NCBI RefSeq assembly: GCF_017833255.1
Contig: NZ_JAFIBU010000001.1
Location: forward strand, 744,001-808,000
DNA: 64,000 nt
Origin: Paenibacillus sp. PvR098
Lineage (GTDB): Bacteria > Bacillota > Bacilli > Paenibacillales > NBRC-103111
Reading direction: 5' to 3'
The notes beneath the pieces were generated by a model that made no database searches, was not told the DNA's origin, and was given only the letters and a program-made list of their open reading frames with translations. The position numbers were made by a program, and so were the translations under genes. This document shows, one piece after another, positions 1-8,511 of this stretch; positions within the stretch are counted from its first letter, which is position 1; each line of letters starts with the position of its first letter.

Positions 1-52
1 GGAATAAGCTTAGCAGCATTTAAGGAATATACCTATAAGGAGAGGTTGAACC

Positions 53-1093
53 ATGGCTTCAAAAGTGAGAGTTGCAATTATCGGATTGGGTCGAATTTCA
101 AGAACGCATATTGATGCGATTCAATATTGGCCCGATCTATGCGAGCTTGCCGCAGTGATAGATACGCAGGAACGGCTTGCGGTATCGTTTTCCGAAGAAT
201 ACGGCGTTCCGTACTACACCTCTGTAGATGAAGCGTTCAAGGATCCTGATATTGATGCCGTAGTGATTTGCTTGCCCCATTTCTTGCACCAGGAGATCGC
301 TGTAAAAGCCGCCGAAGCGGGAAAACATGTTCTAGTGGAAAAAGTGATGGCCAATTCCGTACCCGAAGGCCAAGCCATGGTCGATGCGGCGGAGAGAAAC
401 GGCGTGAACCTCATGGTAGCGCAAAGCCGCCGCTTCTTTATCGCCCTGCAGGAGGCCAGGAAGCAGCGCGAAAAAATCGGGAAGATTACCAACCTCTTGT
501 ATACTTTCGTTTGTCATTTTGACGTGAATACCGCTCCTGTGTGGTGGCGATCGAAGAAAGCTACGGGCGGACTCGTATATCCGATGCAGGGCTCTCACAG
601 TATTGATTTTACATTATGGATGCTGAACGATCGACGGCCCGTGTCCGTGTTCGCCCAAGGCGCCTCGAACAACCCCGATTTCGAGGGGGATGACGATGTT
701 ACAATTATCATCGGCTTTGACGACGGGACTCATGCCACCAGCTTCCTATCCATTAATAACCGGCCTTCTAGACATGAAGGACTGATGATCGGCAAAGAAG
801 GATCCATTTATTTCTCACAAACGGGGGACCATGTCGGCTTGGTAGGTACCGCAGAAACCGACTTGTATGTAAATGGTGAGCTGATCATGACGGGCGAGCC
901 GCTTCCGCACAATTTTGCGGTGCAGATGAAGGAATTCGTGGATTCGATAAGGGAAGAGCGGGAACCAGTGGCATCCGGTAAAGAGATCATGCTACAGCTC
1001 AAAGTTATTGAAGCGGCCATGCGATCGGCTGAAGAAAAAAGAGTCATTATGTTGGATGAAATTGAAGTAGCTGCTCATTCATTGGCCAAATAG
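53..1093 (+). CDS. Gfo/Idh/MocA-family oxidoreductase (copy 1)
   Basis: A 346-residue NAD(P)-dependent dehydrogenase of the Gfo/Idh/MocA family, probably cytosolic and acting on a polyol, sugar acid or cyclitol. The N-terminal Rossmann fold shows GLGRIS at residues 11-16, and the EKV variant of the family's EKP motif puts the conserved Lys at about residue 97. The C-terminal alpha/beta domain begins near residue 130. ATG at 53 follows AAGGAGAGG at a normal distance. A second copy at 8512 is alike along its whole length, so the two bracket a catabolic gene set. The substrate cannot be read from sequence. Confidence 0.93.
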   Translation: MASKVRVAIIGLGRISRTHIDAIQYWPDLCELAAVIDTQERLAVSFSEEYGVPYYTSVDEAFKDPDIDAVVICLPHFLHQEIAVKAAEAGKHVLVEKVMANSVPEGQAMVDAAERNGVNLMVAQSRRFFIALQEARKQREKIGKITNLLYTFVCHFDVNTAPVWWRSKKATGGLVYPMQGSHSIDFTLWMLNDRRPVSVFAQGASNNPDFEGDDDVTIIIGFDDGTHATSFLSINNRPSRHEGLMIGKEGSIYFSQTGDHVGLVGTAETDLYVNGELIMTGEPLPHNFAVQMKEFVDSIREEREPVASGKEIMLQLKVIEAAMRSAEEKRVIMLDEIEVAAHSLAK

Positions 1094-1132
1094 TAGGCGC
1101 ATATCAAAGATGACGCACAGGAGGGAAAAGGA

Positions 1133-1966
1133 ATGCTGAAAAAGCTGGTGATTCAACAAATCGCTGCTTATTTTCGCTCGGAGCAGTGGAACAAGACCAT
1201 AGAAACATTGGAAAAAGGAAGAAAAATACGTCATATGCATGTCTATGCCAATAGTATCCTGTACCCGCATGATATGGCCAAAGTGGTTGAAGGCTATTTC
1301 TCAAAGAAAGGCTATACCCTGCAGCGAAAAATCGGATTTTTGGGACATGGAAAAGGGATAACCAATATATATTACATCCATCCGCGACAGGACATGGCTC
1401 ACTTTGAATTATTCTTAACCTATGATTCCAATGCTGTAATTGAGCCCGCAAATCCTAACAACACAAGAGCCGGGACCAATTTGGAATATTGGGAAGATGA
1501 TTTTATGGAAAACTATTATTCGAAATATGAATTCAGACAACCTGAAACTCATGAAAAACCGATCATTAGCAGCTACTTTAAATCACAGCATTGGCAGCAA
1601 AGCTATGAATTTATGACTTCTGAGGGCACGCACTGTCATGTTCCGGTGAAAACAAGCATTCATCCGGAGACATTGGCACAGTTCGGAAGAGATGCCATAG
1701 AGGCCAAAGGCTGGAGCATATCGAAAGTGGATTCCGTTGTATACAGCATGAAAGGCTATGATCAAGGGAAAATCACCTACTTGCTCAGCAGCCCTGAAAT
1801 GGTATTGGAATTGGACTGGGAGTTTGACGCAGATACGGTGATTGAGCCAAGACATCCCGAATTGATCATCAAGATGACGGAAGAAAATTTCAAGAGCTCC
1901 GTTGAAGGCTTAAGCTATTATAGACTGGATCACAACGATATCCGTGAAGTGATTGATCTGATTTAA
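1133..1966 (+). CDS. Unknown protein made of two internal repeats
   Basis: A 277-residue protein of no family I recognise. It is a tandem duplication. Residues about 8-108 align with about 146-250: IAAYFRSEQW with ISSYFKSQHW, HMHVYANSILYP with HCHVPVKTSIHP, and NAVIEPANP with DTVIEPRHP. Each half has the aromatic opening, a central His-x-His and a closing VIEP motif, suggesting two copies of one alpha/beta unit. There is no signal peptide or membrane segment. It lies 40 bases after the first Gfo/Idh/MocA gene behind GGAGGGAAAAGG, so the two are probably co-transcribed. The His-x-His pairs could bind metal or substrate, but this is a guess. Confidence 0.8.
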   Translation: MLKKLVIQQIAAYFRSEQWNKTIETLEKGRKIRHMHVYANSILYPHDMAKVVEGYFSKKGYTLQRKIGFLGHGKGITNIYYIHPRQDMAHFELFLTYDSNAVIEPANPNNTRAGTNLEYWEDDFMENYYSKYEFRQPETHEKPIISSYFKSQHWQQSYEFMTSEGTHCHVPVKTSIHPETLAQFGRDAIEAKGWSISKVDSVVYSMKGYDQGKITYLLSSPEMVLELDWEFDADTVIEPRHPELIIKMTEENFKSSVEGLSYYRLDHNDIREVIDLI

Positions 1967-2001
1967 GTTCGGTTAGGCGGGGCGAGTTTCCGGACTTTTT
2001 T
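1966..2001 (+). terminator. Probable rho-independent terminator
   Basis: A 7-bp stem (AGTTCGG with CCGGACT, one G-U pair) is followed directly by six T. It starts inside the stop codon region of the duplicated protein gene. Confidence 0.55.
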
Positions 2002-2060
2002 ATATCCATTTACTCGTAAGCTGAGCAGTTCAATGGACGGAATCAAGGGAGGAAAAAGAG

Positions 2061-2555
2061 ATGACATTGGCTAATGGAGAAGGGTTTACGTCAGCAGAGG
2101 GTAAAACGGGTCGATTGATTGCCATTCGATTAGACCGAGGCACGGATTTAGTGCAAGGGGTCATTGACGCTTGTAAGAAATACGGAGTGAGATCCGGGGG
2201 AATCACGGCGATGGTCGGCAGCTTGGCAGCCGGCGCTCAGTATAGATTTGTTGCGCTGGATTCAAACGCGATCACCGGGGCGGGCTTTACCGAAATGCAG
2301 ACGATTGATAGTCCTGTAGAGGTGTTATCCGGTCAAGGCATCATTTGCGAAAAAGGCGACGATTTGTTCATTCATTTACATGCGGTTATGGTGGATATCC
2401 ATGGGAAAGTCATTGGCGGGCATATTGAAAGAGCCTACAATTGTTATGCATTAAATACGCTGGAGGTCATTGTTCAGGAATTGGACAACGCCGTATTCCG
2501 ACGGGAGCTTGCTGAGGATACGGGCTATACGGTATCTATGCCGAGACAGCTGTAA
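2061..2555 (+). CDS. PPC/DUF296-domain protein
   Basis: A 164-residue single-domain protein of the PPC (DUF296) fold, a trimeric alpha/beta domain found in bacterial stand-alone proteins and in plant AT-hook proteins. The features are an N-terminal strand with IAIRLDRGTDL, a middle with the HLHAVMVD strand, and the GGHIE motif with the following LNTLEVIV strand that closes the domain. A strong RBS (GGGAGGAAAAAG) precedes ATG at 2061. Bacterial members often sit beside metabolic genes and their role is not established. Here it precedes a Rieske ferredoxin and lies between dehydrogenase and oxidase genes. Confidence 0.85.
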   Translation: MTLANGEGFTSAEGKTGRLIAIRLDRGTDLVQGVIDACKKYGVRSGGITAMVGSLAAGAQYRFVALDSNAITGAGFTEMQTIDSPVEVLSGQGIICEKGDDLFIHLHAVMVDIHGKVIGGHIERAYNCYALNTLEVIVQELDNAVFRRELAEDTGYTVSMPRQL

Positions 2556-2598
2556 GATATATGATTAGAAGCTCAACATGAATGGAAAGGAAGGATCT

Positions 2599-2958
2599 AT
2601 GGTGTCTGACGAGACGATTGTGGGAAAAGTGGAGGATTTTCCAAAGGGTTCGCATAAAGTGGTCAAGGTGAGGAATAGAGAAATCGGAGTGTTTAATATC
2701 GATGGGGAGCTTTATGCTCTCCCTAATCTTTGTCCCCATCAGGTCGGACCCGTATGTGAAGGCAGAGTATCGGGGACGCTGGCTGCAAATAAAGAAACGA
2801 ACTGGCAAAAACAATGGATCAAAGATGGCGAAATCATAGCATGTCCTTGGCACGGCCTGGAGTATGAAATTAAAACGGGACAGTGCCTGGCTTATCAAGA
2901 AATTAAACTCAAAACCTATAAGGTGGAGGTTCAAGAAGGGCTAGTGAAAATCTTGTAA
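2599..2958 (+). CDS. Rieske [2Fe-2S] ferredoxin-like protein
   Basis: A 119-residue small Rieske protein that would carry electrons to an oxygenase or reductase. The cluster ligands are visible as C45-x-H47 (LCPHQVGP) and C82-x-x-H85 (CPWHGLEYE). The roughly 35-residue span between them is longer than in the minimal fold and contains an extra Cys53. I place the start at 2599 because AAAGGAAGG lies 4-5 bases before it; the upstream in-frame ATG at 2578 has no such site. No oxygenase alpha subunit is nearby, so its partner is unknown. The gene is 44 bases after the PPC-domain gene. Confidence 0.85.
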   Translation: MVSDETIVGKVEDFPKGSHKVVKVRNREIGVFNIDGELYALPNLCPHQVGPVCEGRVSGTLAANKETNWQKQWIKDGEIIACPWHGLEYEIKTGQCLAYQEIKLKTYKVEVQEGLVKIL

Positions 2959-3088
2959 ACAACCATCCGACGAGATATCACGTGACGTGTATGGAATCCT
3001 GGATCCGATTGGAGGATGGAGCCTTACACGTCTTTGTGCATATCCTGATCAAACGTGTTGCCTGTACTTATTGAGCTGGTGAAACCAT

Positions 3089-3106
3089 AAGACGCGGGTC
3101 TTTTTT
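3089..3106 (+). terminator. Weak terminator in the 2959-3245 spacer
   Basis: AAGAC/GTCTT with a four-base loop is followed by TTTTTT-like sequence. The same 287-base spacer also contains an 8-bp inverted repeat (GACGTGTA ... TACACGTC) at about 2984-3034 enclosing a smaller hairpin. I see no gene in the spacer. Confidence 0.45.
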
Positions 3107-3245
3107 CTTCTTATGAACCATAGAATATATTAAAAATTAATTGTGATATTCAGGTCAATAGAAGAGGACGGCCTTGGATCATCCGGCTGCTCTATTGTTT
3201 ATTGATCTAAACTCATTAGTTTATGTAGAAGTGAGGGATTAGACA

Positions 3246-4556
3246 ATGAATAAGCCAGAGGCCGTTGGCCCTGATTTACATCTGTTGGCACAATCTTGCG
3301 TTGTTACCGAGTGTTCGGATGAGATGAAAAAGAGTTTGGGGCTATCGTATGATGCTGAACTCCCGATTGCTGAACCCGGCAGTGAAGCTGAAGTATCCGA
3401 GATATTGCGAAACGCACAAGAAAGAGGTCTAGCCGTCATACCTACTGGTCTAGGGAGCCAGCTGTTCATTGGAGAGAATCCGCAGAGGACGGATATTCTG
3501 CTGTCTTCAAGACAGCTAACGGGCATTGTAGAACATTCGGTGGGCGACCTTACCATGACGGTGCGGGCCGGGACTCCTTATTCCGAAATTCAGTCGTATC
3601 TGAGAGAGCATGGACAATTCATTCCCATCATGCCGCCTACTGCGGATGAATCGACCATTGGCGGACTTATTGGGACAGCCGCAAGCGGTCCCGAAAGAGT
3701 ACTGTACGGATCCTGGCGGGACAACGTAATCGGTCTAAGAGTGGTATATCCGAATGGGAATATCATTCGCACGGGCGGTAAAGTGGTTAAGAATGTTGCT
3801 GGATATGATATGAACAAGCTGTTTGTCGGCTCCCATGGGTCACTCGGCTTCATCAGCGAAGTGACGCTCCGGGTACGCCCTTATCCCAAACATAGAGAAA
3901 TGATCCTTGCTCACAGTAAACGACTTGAGGATTTAACGGCGCTCGCTGCTTGGGTGCTTGCCTCGGAATGTATTCCCAGCTGGTTGGAGCTGACAAACCG
4001 TCCTTCGGAAGGGTTGTATGAACTAGCCATTGGATGCGATGAAGTGGAAAGCGCAGCACGCTATCAGGCTGAGCGGATTCGCCAGCTCGCAAGTGCAATG
4101 GATTCACAGGTTGATTATGTCCATCTAATCCATGAGGAAATGGAGCAGTATGGTCTAGAGCACCGAACTGAGTGGAAGCAGACTGCTCCCGACTCATTGC
4201 TGCTCAAGGCAGCTTGTCCGATCCCAAGCATGACGGACCTGCTCTCTTTGTTTGAGAGGGAGGCCTCCTCACGCAATGTATCCCTTGACTATACGGCAAG
4301 TCTAGGCGTTGGAACTCTTCGCATACGACTGCGCTCGAATGATCCTTCCGCGTTGGTTGAGACGGCCCAGCTCCTCAGACAAAGTTCTGAGCAGCGGGGA
4401 GGCTATCTTGTGCTGGAATATGGGGAAGAGTCCCTTAAAAAAGACATTGGCGTTTGGGGCACTATGCAAAGTGGGCTTTCGATCATGAAAGGTATCAAAC
4501 AAACCATAGATCCGGCTTGCATCTTGAGCCCGGGGCGTTTTGTAGGAGGGTGCTAG
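3246..4556 (+). CDS. glcE: Glycolate oxidase-type FAD subunit GlcE
   Basis: A 436-residue FAD-binding oxidoreductase subunit. The PCMH/FAD_binding_4 domain covers about residues 40-220, with PTGLGSQLFIGE as the pyrophosphate loop and GGKVVKNVAGYDMNKLF, a GlcE hallmark, near residue 180. The C-terminal half is shorter and more divergent, as in GlcE. It should pair with the GlcD and GlcF proteins encoded next to oxidise a 2-hydroxy acid (glycolate or lactate type) and pass electrons to the membrane quinone pool. ATG at 3246 follows a GAGGG site. The stop is one base from the glcF start, so the genes are translationally linked. Confidence 0.9.
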   Translation: MNKPEAVGPDLHLLAQSCVVTECSDEMKKSLGLSYDAELPIAEPGSEAEVSEILRNAQERGLAVIPTGLGSQLFIGENPQRTDILLSSRQLTGIVEHSVGDLTMTVRAGTPYSEIQSYLREHGQFIPIMPPTADESTIGGLIGTAASGPERVLYGSWRDNVIGLRVVYPNGNIIRTGGKVVKNVAGYDMNKLFVGSHGSLGFISEVTLRVRPYPKHREMILAHSKRLEDLTALAAWVLASECIPSWLELTNRPSEGLYELAIGCDEVESAARYQAERIRQLASAMDSQVDYVHLIHEEMEQYGLEHRTEWKQTAPDSLLLKAACPIPSMTDLLSLFEREASSRNVSLDYTASLGVGTLRIRLRSNDPSALVETAQLLRQSSEQRGGYLVLEYGEESLKKDIGVWGTMQSGLSIMKGIKQTIDPACILSPGRFVGGC

Positions 4557-4557
4557 G

Positions 4558-5859
4558 ATGAACAATTTCAAGTGGCCGGATCCACCGAGTGTCGATAAAT
4601 ATTCCGTTTGTGTGCACTGTGGACTGTGTCTTCAGGCATGCCCCACCTATCTGGAAACGGGGAATGAGGCACAATCTCCCCGGGGGCGCGTAGATTTAAT
4701 CAAAGCGGTGTCGGAAGGGAGAATGGCGATCAATGAGTCATTTATCGATCCTGTCTTCCGCTGTCTGGACTGCCGTGCTTGTGAAACGGCTTGTCCTTCC
4801 GGTGTGCAGGTGGGGACTCTGATCGAGGAGGCACGCGGTCAAATTCGCCAGGCAGAGCCACTGACAGGCTTCAAAGGAATGGTTAGCAGCGTTTTTCTAA
4901 AAGGCATTTTCCCGAATCCGGGTCGGTTGAAAGCTCTGGGCACGCTCACGAGATTGTATCAGAAGTCAGGAATGCGAAAGCTGGTCCGCGGAACCGGAGC
5001 CATGAGGCTGCTTCCTAGACATCTGCAGGACATGGAAAGGGTAATGCCGGAGGTGTCTGCCCGTACCTCTCGGGAAGTTCTTCCCCCGCTGGTGCCGGCC
5101 ATCGGAGAGAAACGTGGTTCCGTAGGGCTGATTTTGGGCTGTGTGATGGATGTTCTCTATGCAGACATCAATCTTGCCACGGCTCGGGTGCTGGCCCGAA
5201 ACGGTTTTGATGTGATGGTTCCTCAAGCCCAAACCTGCTGCGGGGCGCTTCAGGTGCATGCAGGGGAAAGACCCACGGCAAAGCTAATGGCTAGGCAGAA
5301 CATTGATGCATTCCTGGAAGCTGGAGTGGATTATATTATTATCAATGCGGCCGGGTGCGGCGCGACGTTGAAAGAGTATGAGGATCTGATGCAGAGCGAT
5401 CAGGAATATGCCCATAAAGCAGGCCAGTTTGTAGCGAAGGTTCGCGACATCGCGGAATTCCTGGTAGAGGTTGGCTATGAAGCACCAAAGGGAAGAGTAG
5501 ATGTGAAGGTCACCTATCATGACGCCTGCCATCTAGCTCATGCACAAAAAGTGAGAACGCAGCCGCGTCAGCTCCTCCATTCGATTCCGGGCGTGGAGCT
5601 GATTGAAATGAGGGATTCCGATGTATGCTGTGGGTCTGCCGGTATTTATAACCTGACCCATCCGGATATGGCAGAACCCATTTTGGATAAAAAAATGGCT
5701 AATGTACCTCCTGAGGCAGAGATCCTTGTCATGGGGAACCCGGGCTGTATGATGCAGATGTCCGTAGGAGTTCACCGGAAGGCGATGGATCAGGAAGTAG
5801 TGCATACTATTTCCCTTATGGATCGGGCCTATGAGGCAGAAAAGAGGTCGGGGGCATGA
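4558..5859 (+). CDS. glcF: Glycolate oxidase iron-sulfur subunit GlcF
   Basis: A 433-residue iron-sulfur subunit. Two ferredoxin-type [4Fe-4S] motifs are visible, CVHCGLCLQACP near residue 18 and CLDCRACETACP near residue 70. Two CCG (cysteine-rich) domains follow, with CCGALQ near residue 225 and CCGSAG near residue 358. This is the standard architecture and length for GlcF/LutA-type electron-transfer subunits. RBS GGAGGG lies in the end of glcE. The order glcE-glcF-glcD differs from the usual enteric glcDEF. The 3' end overlaps glcD by four bases (ATGA). Confidence 0.93.
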   Translation: MNNFKWPDPPSVDKYSVCVHCGLCLQACPTYLETGNEAQSPRGRVDLIKAVSEGRMAINESFIDPVFRCLDCRACETACPSGVQVGTLIEEARGQIRQAEPLTGFKGMVSSVFLKGIFPNPGRLKALGTLTRLYQKSGMRKLVRGTGAMRLLPRHLQDMERVMPEVSARTSREVLPPLVPAIGEKRGSVGLILGCVMDVLYADINLATARVLARNGFDVMVPQAQTCCGALQVHAGERPTAKLMARQNIDAFLEAGVDYIIINAAGCGATLKEYEDLMQSDQEYAHKAGQFVAKVRDIAEFLVEVGYEAPKGRVDVKVTYHDACHLAHAQKVRTQPRQLLHSIPGVELIEMRDSDVCCGSAGIYNLTHPDMAEPILDKKMANVPPEAEILVMGNPGCMMQMSVGVHRKAMDQEVVHTISLMDRAYEAEKRSGA

Positions 5860-7280
5860 ATCAGGAACAATTGGTTGCCGAGCTGAAGAACATCGTTGGT
5901 CTCAAAGAAGTCATCCATAAGCCGGATGATCTGATCGCCTATGAATGTGACGGGTTTACAATTGTTAGGGCCCGTCCGAGGGCTGTCGTATTTCCAAACA
6001 ACACCGATCATGTGGCTGCCGTGGTCAAATTACTGCACAATAACCGGATTCCGTTTATTCCACGCGGTGCCGGAACAGGGCTCTCTGGAGGAGCCACTCC
6101 GATTAACGGGGAGGTGTTGATCAGCCTCGTTAAGATGAACCGATTGTTAAGTGTGGACTTCAAAAATCGTACGGCCGTTGTCGAGCCAGGACATGTGAAT
6201 CTAAAGCTGACGAACGCTATCGCTCATGAAGGGTATTATTATGCGCCGGATCCTTCTAGCGGTATGTCCTGTACCATTGGAGGGAACGTGGGGGAGAACG
6301 CAGGCGGACCGCATTGTTTGAAATACGGGGTGACCAGCAATCACGTCCTAGGCGTGGAAATGGTTCTGCCGGACGGGGAAATCGTAACGTTAGGCGGTAC
6401 CGTTCCGGATATGCCTGGTTATGATGTCACTGGCCTTATTGTTGGTTCTGAAGGAACGATGGGCATTGTCACCAAAATTTTCGTAAGAATTCTCAAGAAG
6501 CCGCAGGGTGTCAAAACCATTGTTGCCTTGTACGATTCAGTGGATGACGCGAGCCAAACGGTCTCTGCTATTATTGCGGAAGGGATCATTCCGGGTGCTC
6601 TTGAAATGATGGATCGGGTGGCTATAGAAGGGGTCGAAGCGGGAAATTATCCGGTTGGCTACCCTAAGGACCTGGCCGCAGTGCTGATTATTGAATTGGA
6701 TGGCCTTACCGTCGGAATGGAAGCTATGGCGGAACAGATCGTCGACATCTGTACCCAGTTTCATGTACGGGAAGTTCGAGTGGCTCAGACGGATCAAGAA
6801 AGAACGCTTTGGTGGGCAAATCGAAAAACTGCTTTTGGAGCCATGGGCAGAATTTCCCCGGACTACATGGTGCAAGATGGAGTGATCCCCCGCAGCCGTC
6901 TTCCGGAAGTGCTGCAGCGCATTTCTGACATTAGTGTGGAATCGGGACTGCGTATTGCGAATGTGTTCCATGCAGGAGACGGAAACCTGCACCCGCTTAT
7001 TTTGTTCAACGCAGCCAACCCGGGTGAAACGGAGTTGGCCGTAAGGGTGGGCTCAGAAGTGCTGCAGGTTTGTGCCGACGTGGGGGGAAGCATCACGGGC
7101 GAGCATGGTGTGGGCATCGAGAAGCAGAGGGATATGATTAAGATTTTCACTCCCGAAGAGATTGCCGCGCAAGTGGAGGTTATGCGGGTGTTCAATCCTC
7201 ATAATCTGTGCAATCCGGATAAGCTGTTCCCTAAGCCCTCTCGCTGCGTAGAGGTAAAGAGAGCAGCGCATACGCATTAA
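5856..7280 (+). CDS. glcD: Glycolate/2-hydroxy-acid oxidase subunit GlcD
   Basis: The 474-residue catalytic FAD subunit. The FAD_binding_4 domain contains PRGAGTGLSGGA near residue 70 and GGNVGENAGGPHCLKYG near residue 147. The C-terminal FAD-oxidase domain has HAGDGNLHP near residue 372 and GEHGVG near residue 417, matching GlcD. It starts inside the glcF stop (ATGA overlap), so the three genes form one operon closed by the hairpin at 7339. The true substrate could be glycolate, D-lactate or another 2-hydroxy acid; the surrounding dehydrogenases and TRAP importer suggest a sugar- or polyol-derived acid. Confidence 0.93.
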   Translation: MNQEQLVAELKNIVGLKEVIHKPDDLIAYECDGFTIVRARPRAVVFPNNTDHVAAVVKLLHNNRIPFIPRGAGTGLSGGATPINGEVLISLVKMNRLLSVDFKNRTAVVEPGHVNLKLTNAIAHEGYYYAPDPSSGMSCTIGGNVGENAGGPHCLKYGVTSNHVLGVEMVLPDGEIVTLGGTVPDMPGYDVTGLIVGSEGTMGIVTKIFVRILKKPQGVKTIVALYDSVDDASQTVSAIIAEGIIPGALEMMDRVAIEGVEAGNYPVGYPKDLAAVLIIELDGLTVGMEAMAEQIVDICTQFHVREVRVAQTDQERTLWWANRKTAFGAMGRISPDYMVQDGVIPRSRLPEVLQRISDISVESGLRIANVFHAGDGNLHPLILFNAANPGETELAVRVGSEVLQVCADVGGSITGEHGVGIEKQRDMIKIFTPEEIAAQVEVMRVFNPHNLCNPDKLFPKPSRCVEVKRAAHTH

Positions 7281-7338
7281 CGGAGTGCGGAGTGCGGCGG
7301 TTCGGAGCATATCCGTTGTTTTCAATATGCATACGTGG

Positions 7339-7364
7339 AGCGGGTGCTGAGGCACCCGCTTTTG
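7339..7364 (+). terminator. Rho-independent terminator of the glc operon
   Basis: A perfect 9-bp stem (AGCGGGTGC / GCACCCGCT) with loop TGAG is followed by TTTTG, 58 bases after the glcD stop. Confidence 0.8.
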
Positions 7365-7452
7365 TGATTTCATCAGTAATAATTTCAAGATTCATCAATA
7401 TAGATAAGATGAGCAGGTGATCAAATCATAATATCATGGATTGATCTTGAAC

Positions 7453-7466
7453 TGAATGCGATTACA
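7453..7466 (+). promoter_or_regulatory. Near-consensus cre (CcpA) site
   Basis: TGAATGCGATTACA matches the cre consensus TGWAANCGNTNWCA at all but one position. It lies 29 bases before the GTG of the MDR dehydrogenase gene. A second, perfect site at 9671 makes carbon catabolite control of this island plausible. Confidence 0.4.
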
Positions 7467-7494
7467 AAATAATGATTTTTAAGGAGGAATTGTT

Positions 7495-8484
7495 GTGGAA
7501 ACCTTATGTGTTCACATGCCTGAACCGCGGAATTTGCAATTAGTCAAAAGAGAGCTTGAGCTTAAGGATGATGAGGTGCTGGTCAAAACATATCAAAGCT
7601 CCATATGTGATGCGGATTTACGGGCTTGGCAGGGGTTATTGATTCCCGATGACCTTCCTCCGGATTGTTTCCCTTGGATGGGACATGAAGGCGGAGGCGT
7701 CGTTGTCGCTTTGGGCAAAAAGGTAAGGGAATTCGAAGTAGGGGATAAGGTCATGCTGTTTGGTCCGCATAACGGGATGTCGACCCATTTCAAATCCAAG
7801 GTTCATAATCTGTTTAAAGCACCGGAAGGATTGGATATGGAAATTGCTTGCTTGGCCGAACCTATTTGCGTTGGAATGTTTGGGGTTTTTGAGAGCGGTG
7901 TCAAATTGGGGGATACCGTGGTTGTCGCAGGGCTAAATTTTCAAGGACTGATTGCCGTCGAGGGTCTGAAGAAAAGCGGAGCGGAAAAACTGATCGCAGT
8001 GGATTATTCGGATGCTCACCTGGAATTGGCCAAAAACCGGGGTGCGGATGTACTGATTAACACAACAAAAGAAAATGCCATGGAAGCCATCCTTGATTTG
8101 ACGAATGGACAGGGTGTAGACGTAGCTTATCACTCGTGCGGATACTGGAACCCTCTAACGGAAGATTATTATAACTTGTGTATCGATGTAACAAGAGACG
8201 AAGGCATTGTAGCCTCGGTACCCGATATGATGGCGCCGATAAAAGTGAATCTTCACCGGTTCCATCATCATGCCATGGATGTGCGTTTTCCGGCGTTTAT
8301 GCATCACGGTCCTGAGTTTAGGAAGCAGCGATTTGCCCGGTTAATGAATCCGGTCGTTCAAGGCATGATTGATATCAAATCTTTAATTACAGGAAGCTAT
8401 CCTTTATCCAAGATTGATGAAGCGATGAAGAAATATAACGAGGATTTGGATCAAGTAAAAATTCTCATTACGCCGGATTCTTAA
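7495..8484 (+). CDS. MDR-family (alcohol dehydrogenase-like) oxidoreductase
   Basis: A 329-residue medium-chain dehydrogenase/reductase. The GroES-like domain has the GHEGGG motif near residue 63 and VGDKVMLFG near residue 84. The nucleotide-binding domain begins near residue 140 but its Rossmann turn reads VVAGLNFQG rather than GxGxxG. The four structural-zinc cysteines of classical ADHs are absent, and the usual catalytic CGSD reads CDAD (SSICDADLRAW). It may still bind one catalytic zinc. GTG at 7495 is preceded by AAGGAGGAATT at ideal spacing. It is 27 bases from the second Gfo/Idh/MocA gene, so the pair is likely one transcript for stepwise oxidation of a polyol. Confidence 0.88.
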   Translation: METLCVHMPEPRNLQLVKRELELKDDEVLVKTYQSSICDADLRAWQGLLIPDDLPPDCFPWMGHEGGGVVVALGKKVREFEVGDKVMLFGPHNGMSTHFKSKVHNLFKAPEGLDMEIACLAEPICVGMFGVFESGVKLGDTVVVAGLNFQGLIAVEGLKKSGAEKLIAVDYSDAHLELAKNRGADVLINTTKENAMEAILDLTNGQGVDVAYHSCGYWNPLTEDYYNLCIDVTRDEGIVASVPDMMAPIKVNLHRFHHHAMDVRFPAFMHHGPEFRKQRFARLMNPVVQGMIDIKSLITGSYPLSKIDEAMKKYNEDLDQVKILITPDS

Positions 8485-8511
8485 TTGGCAATACAGAAGG
8501 AGCGGATAAAT

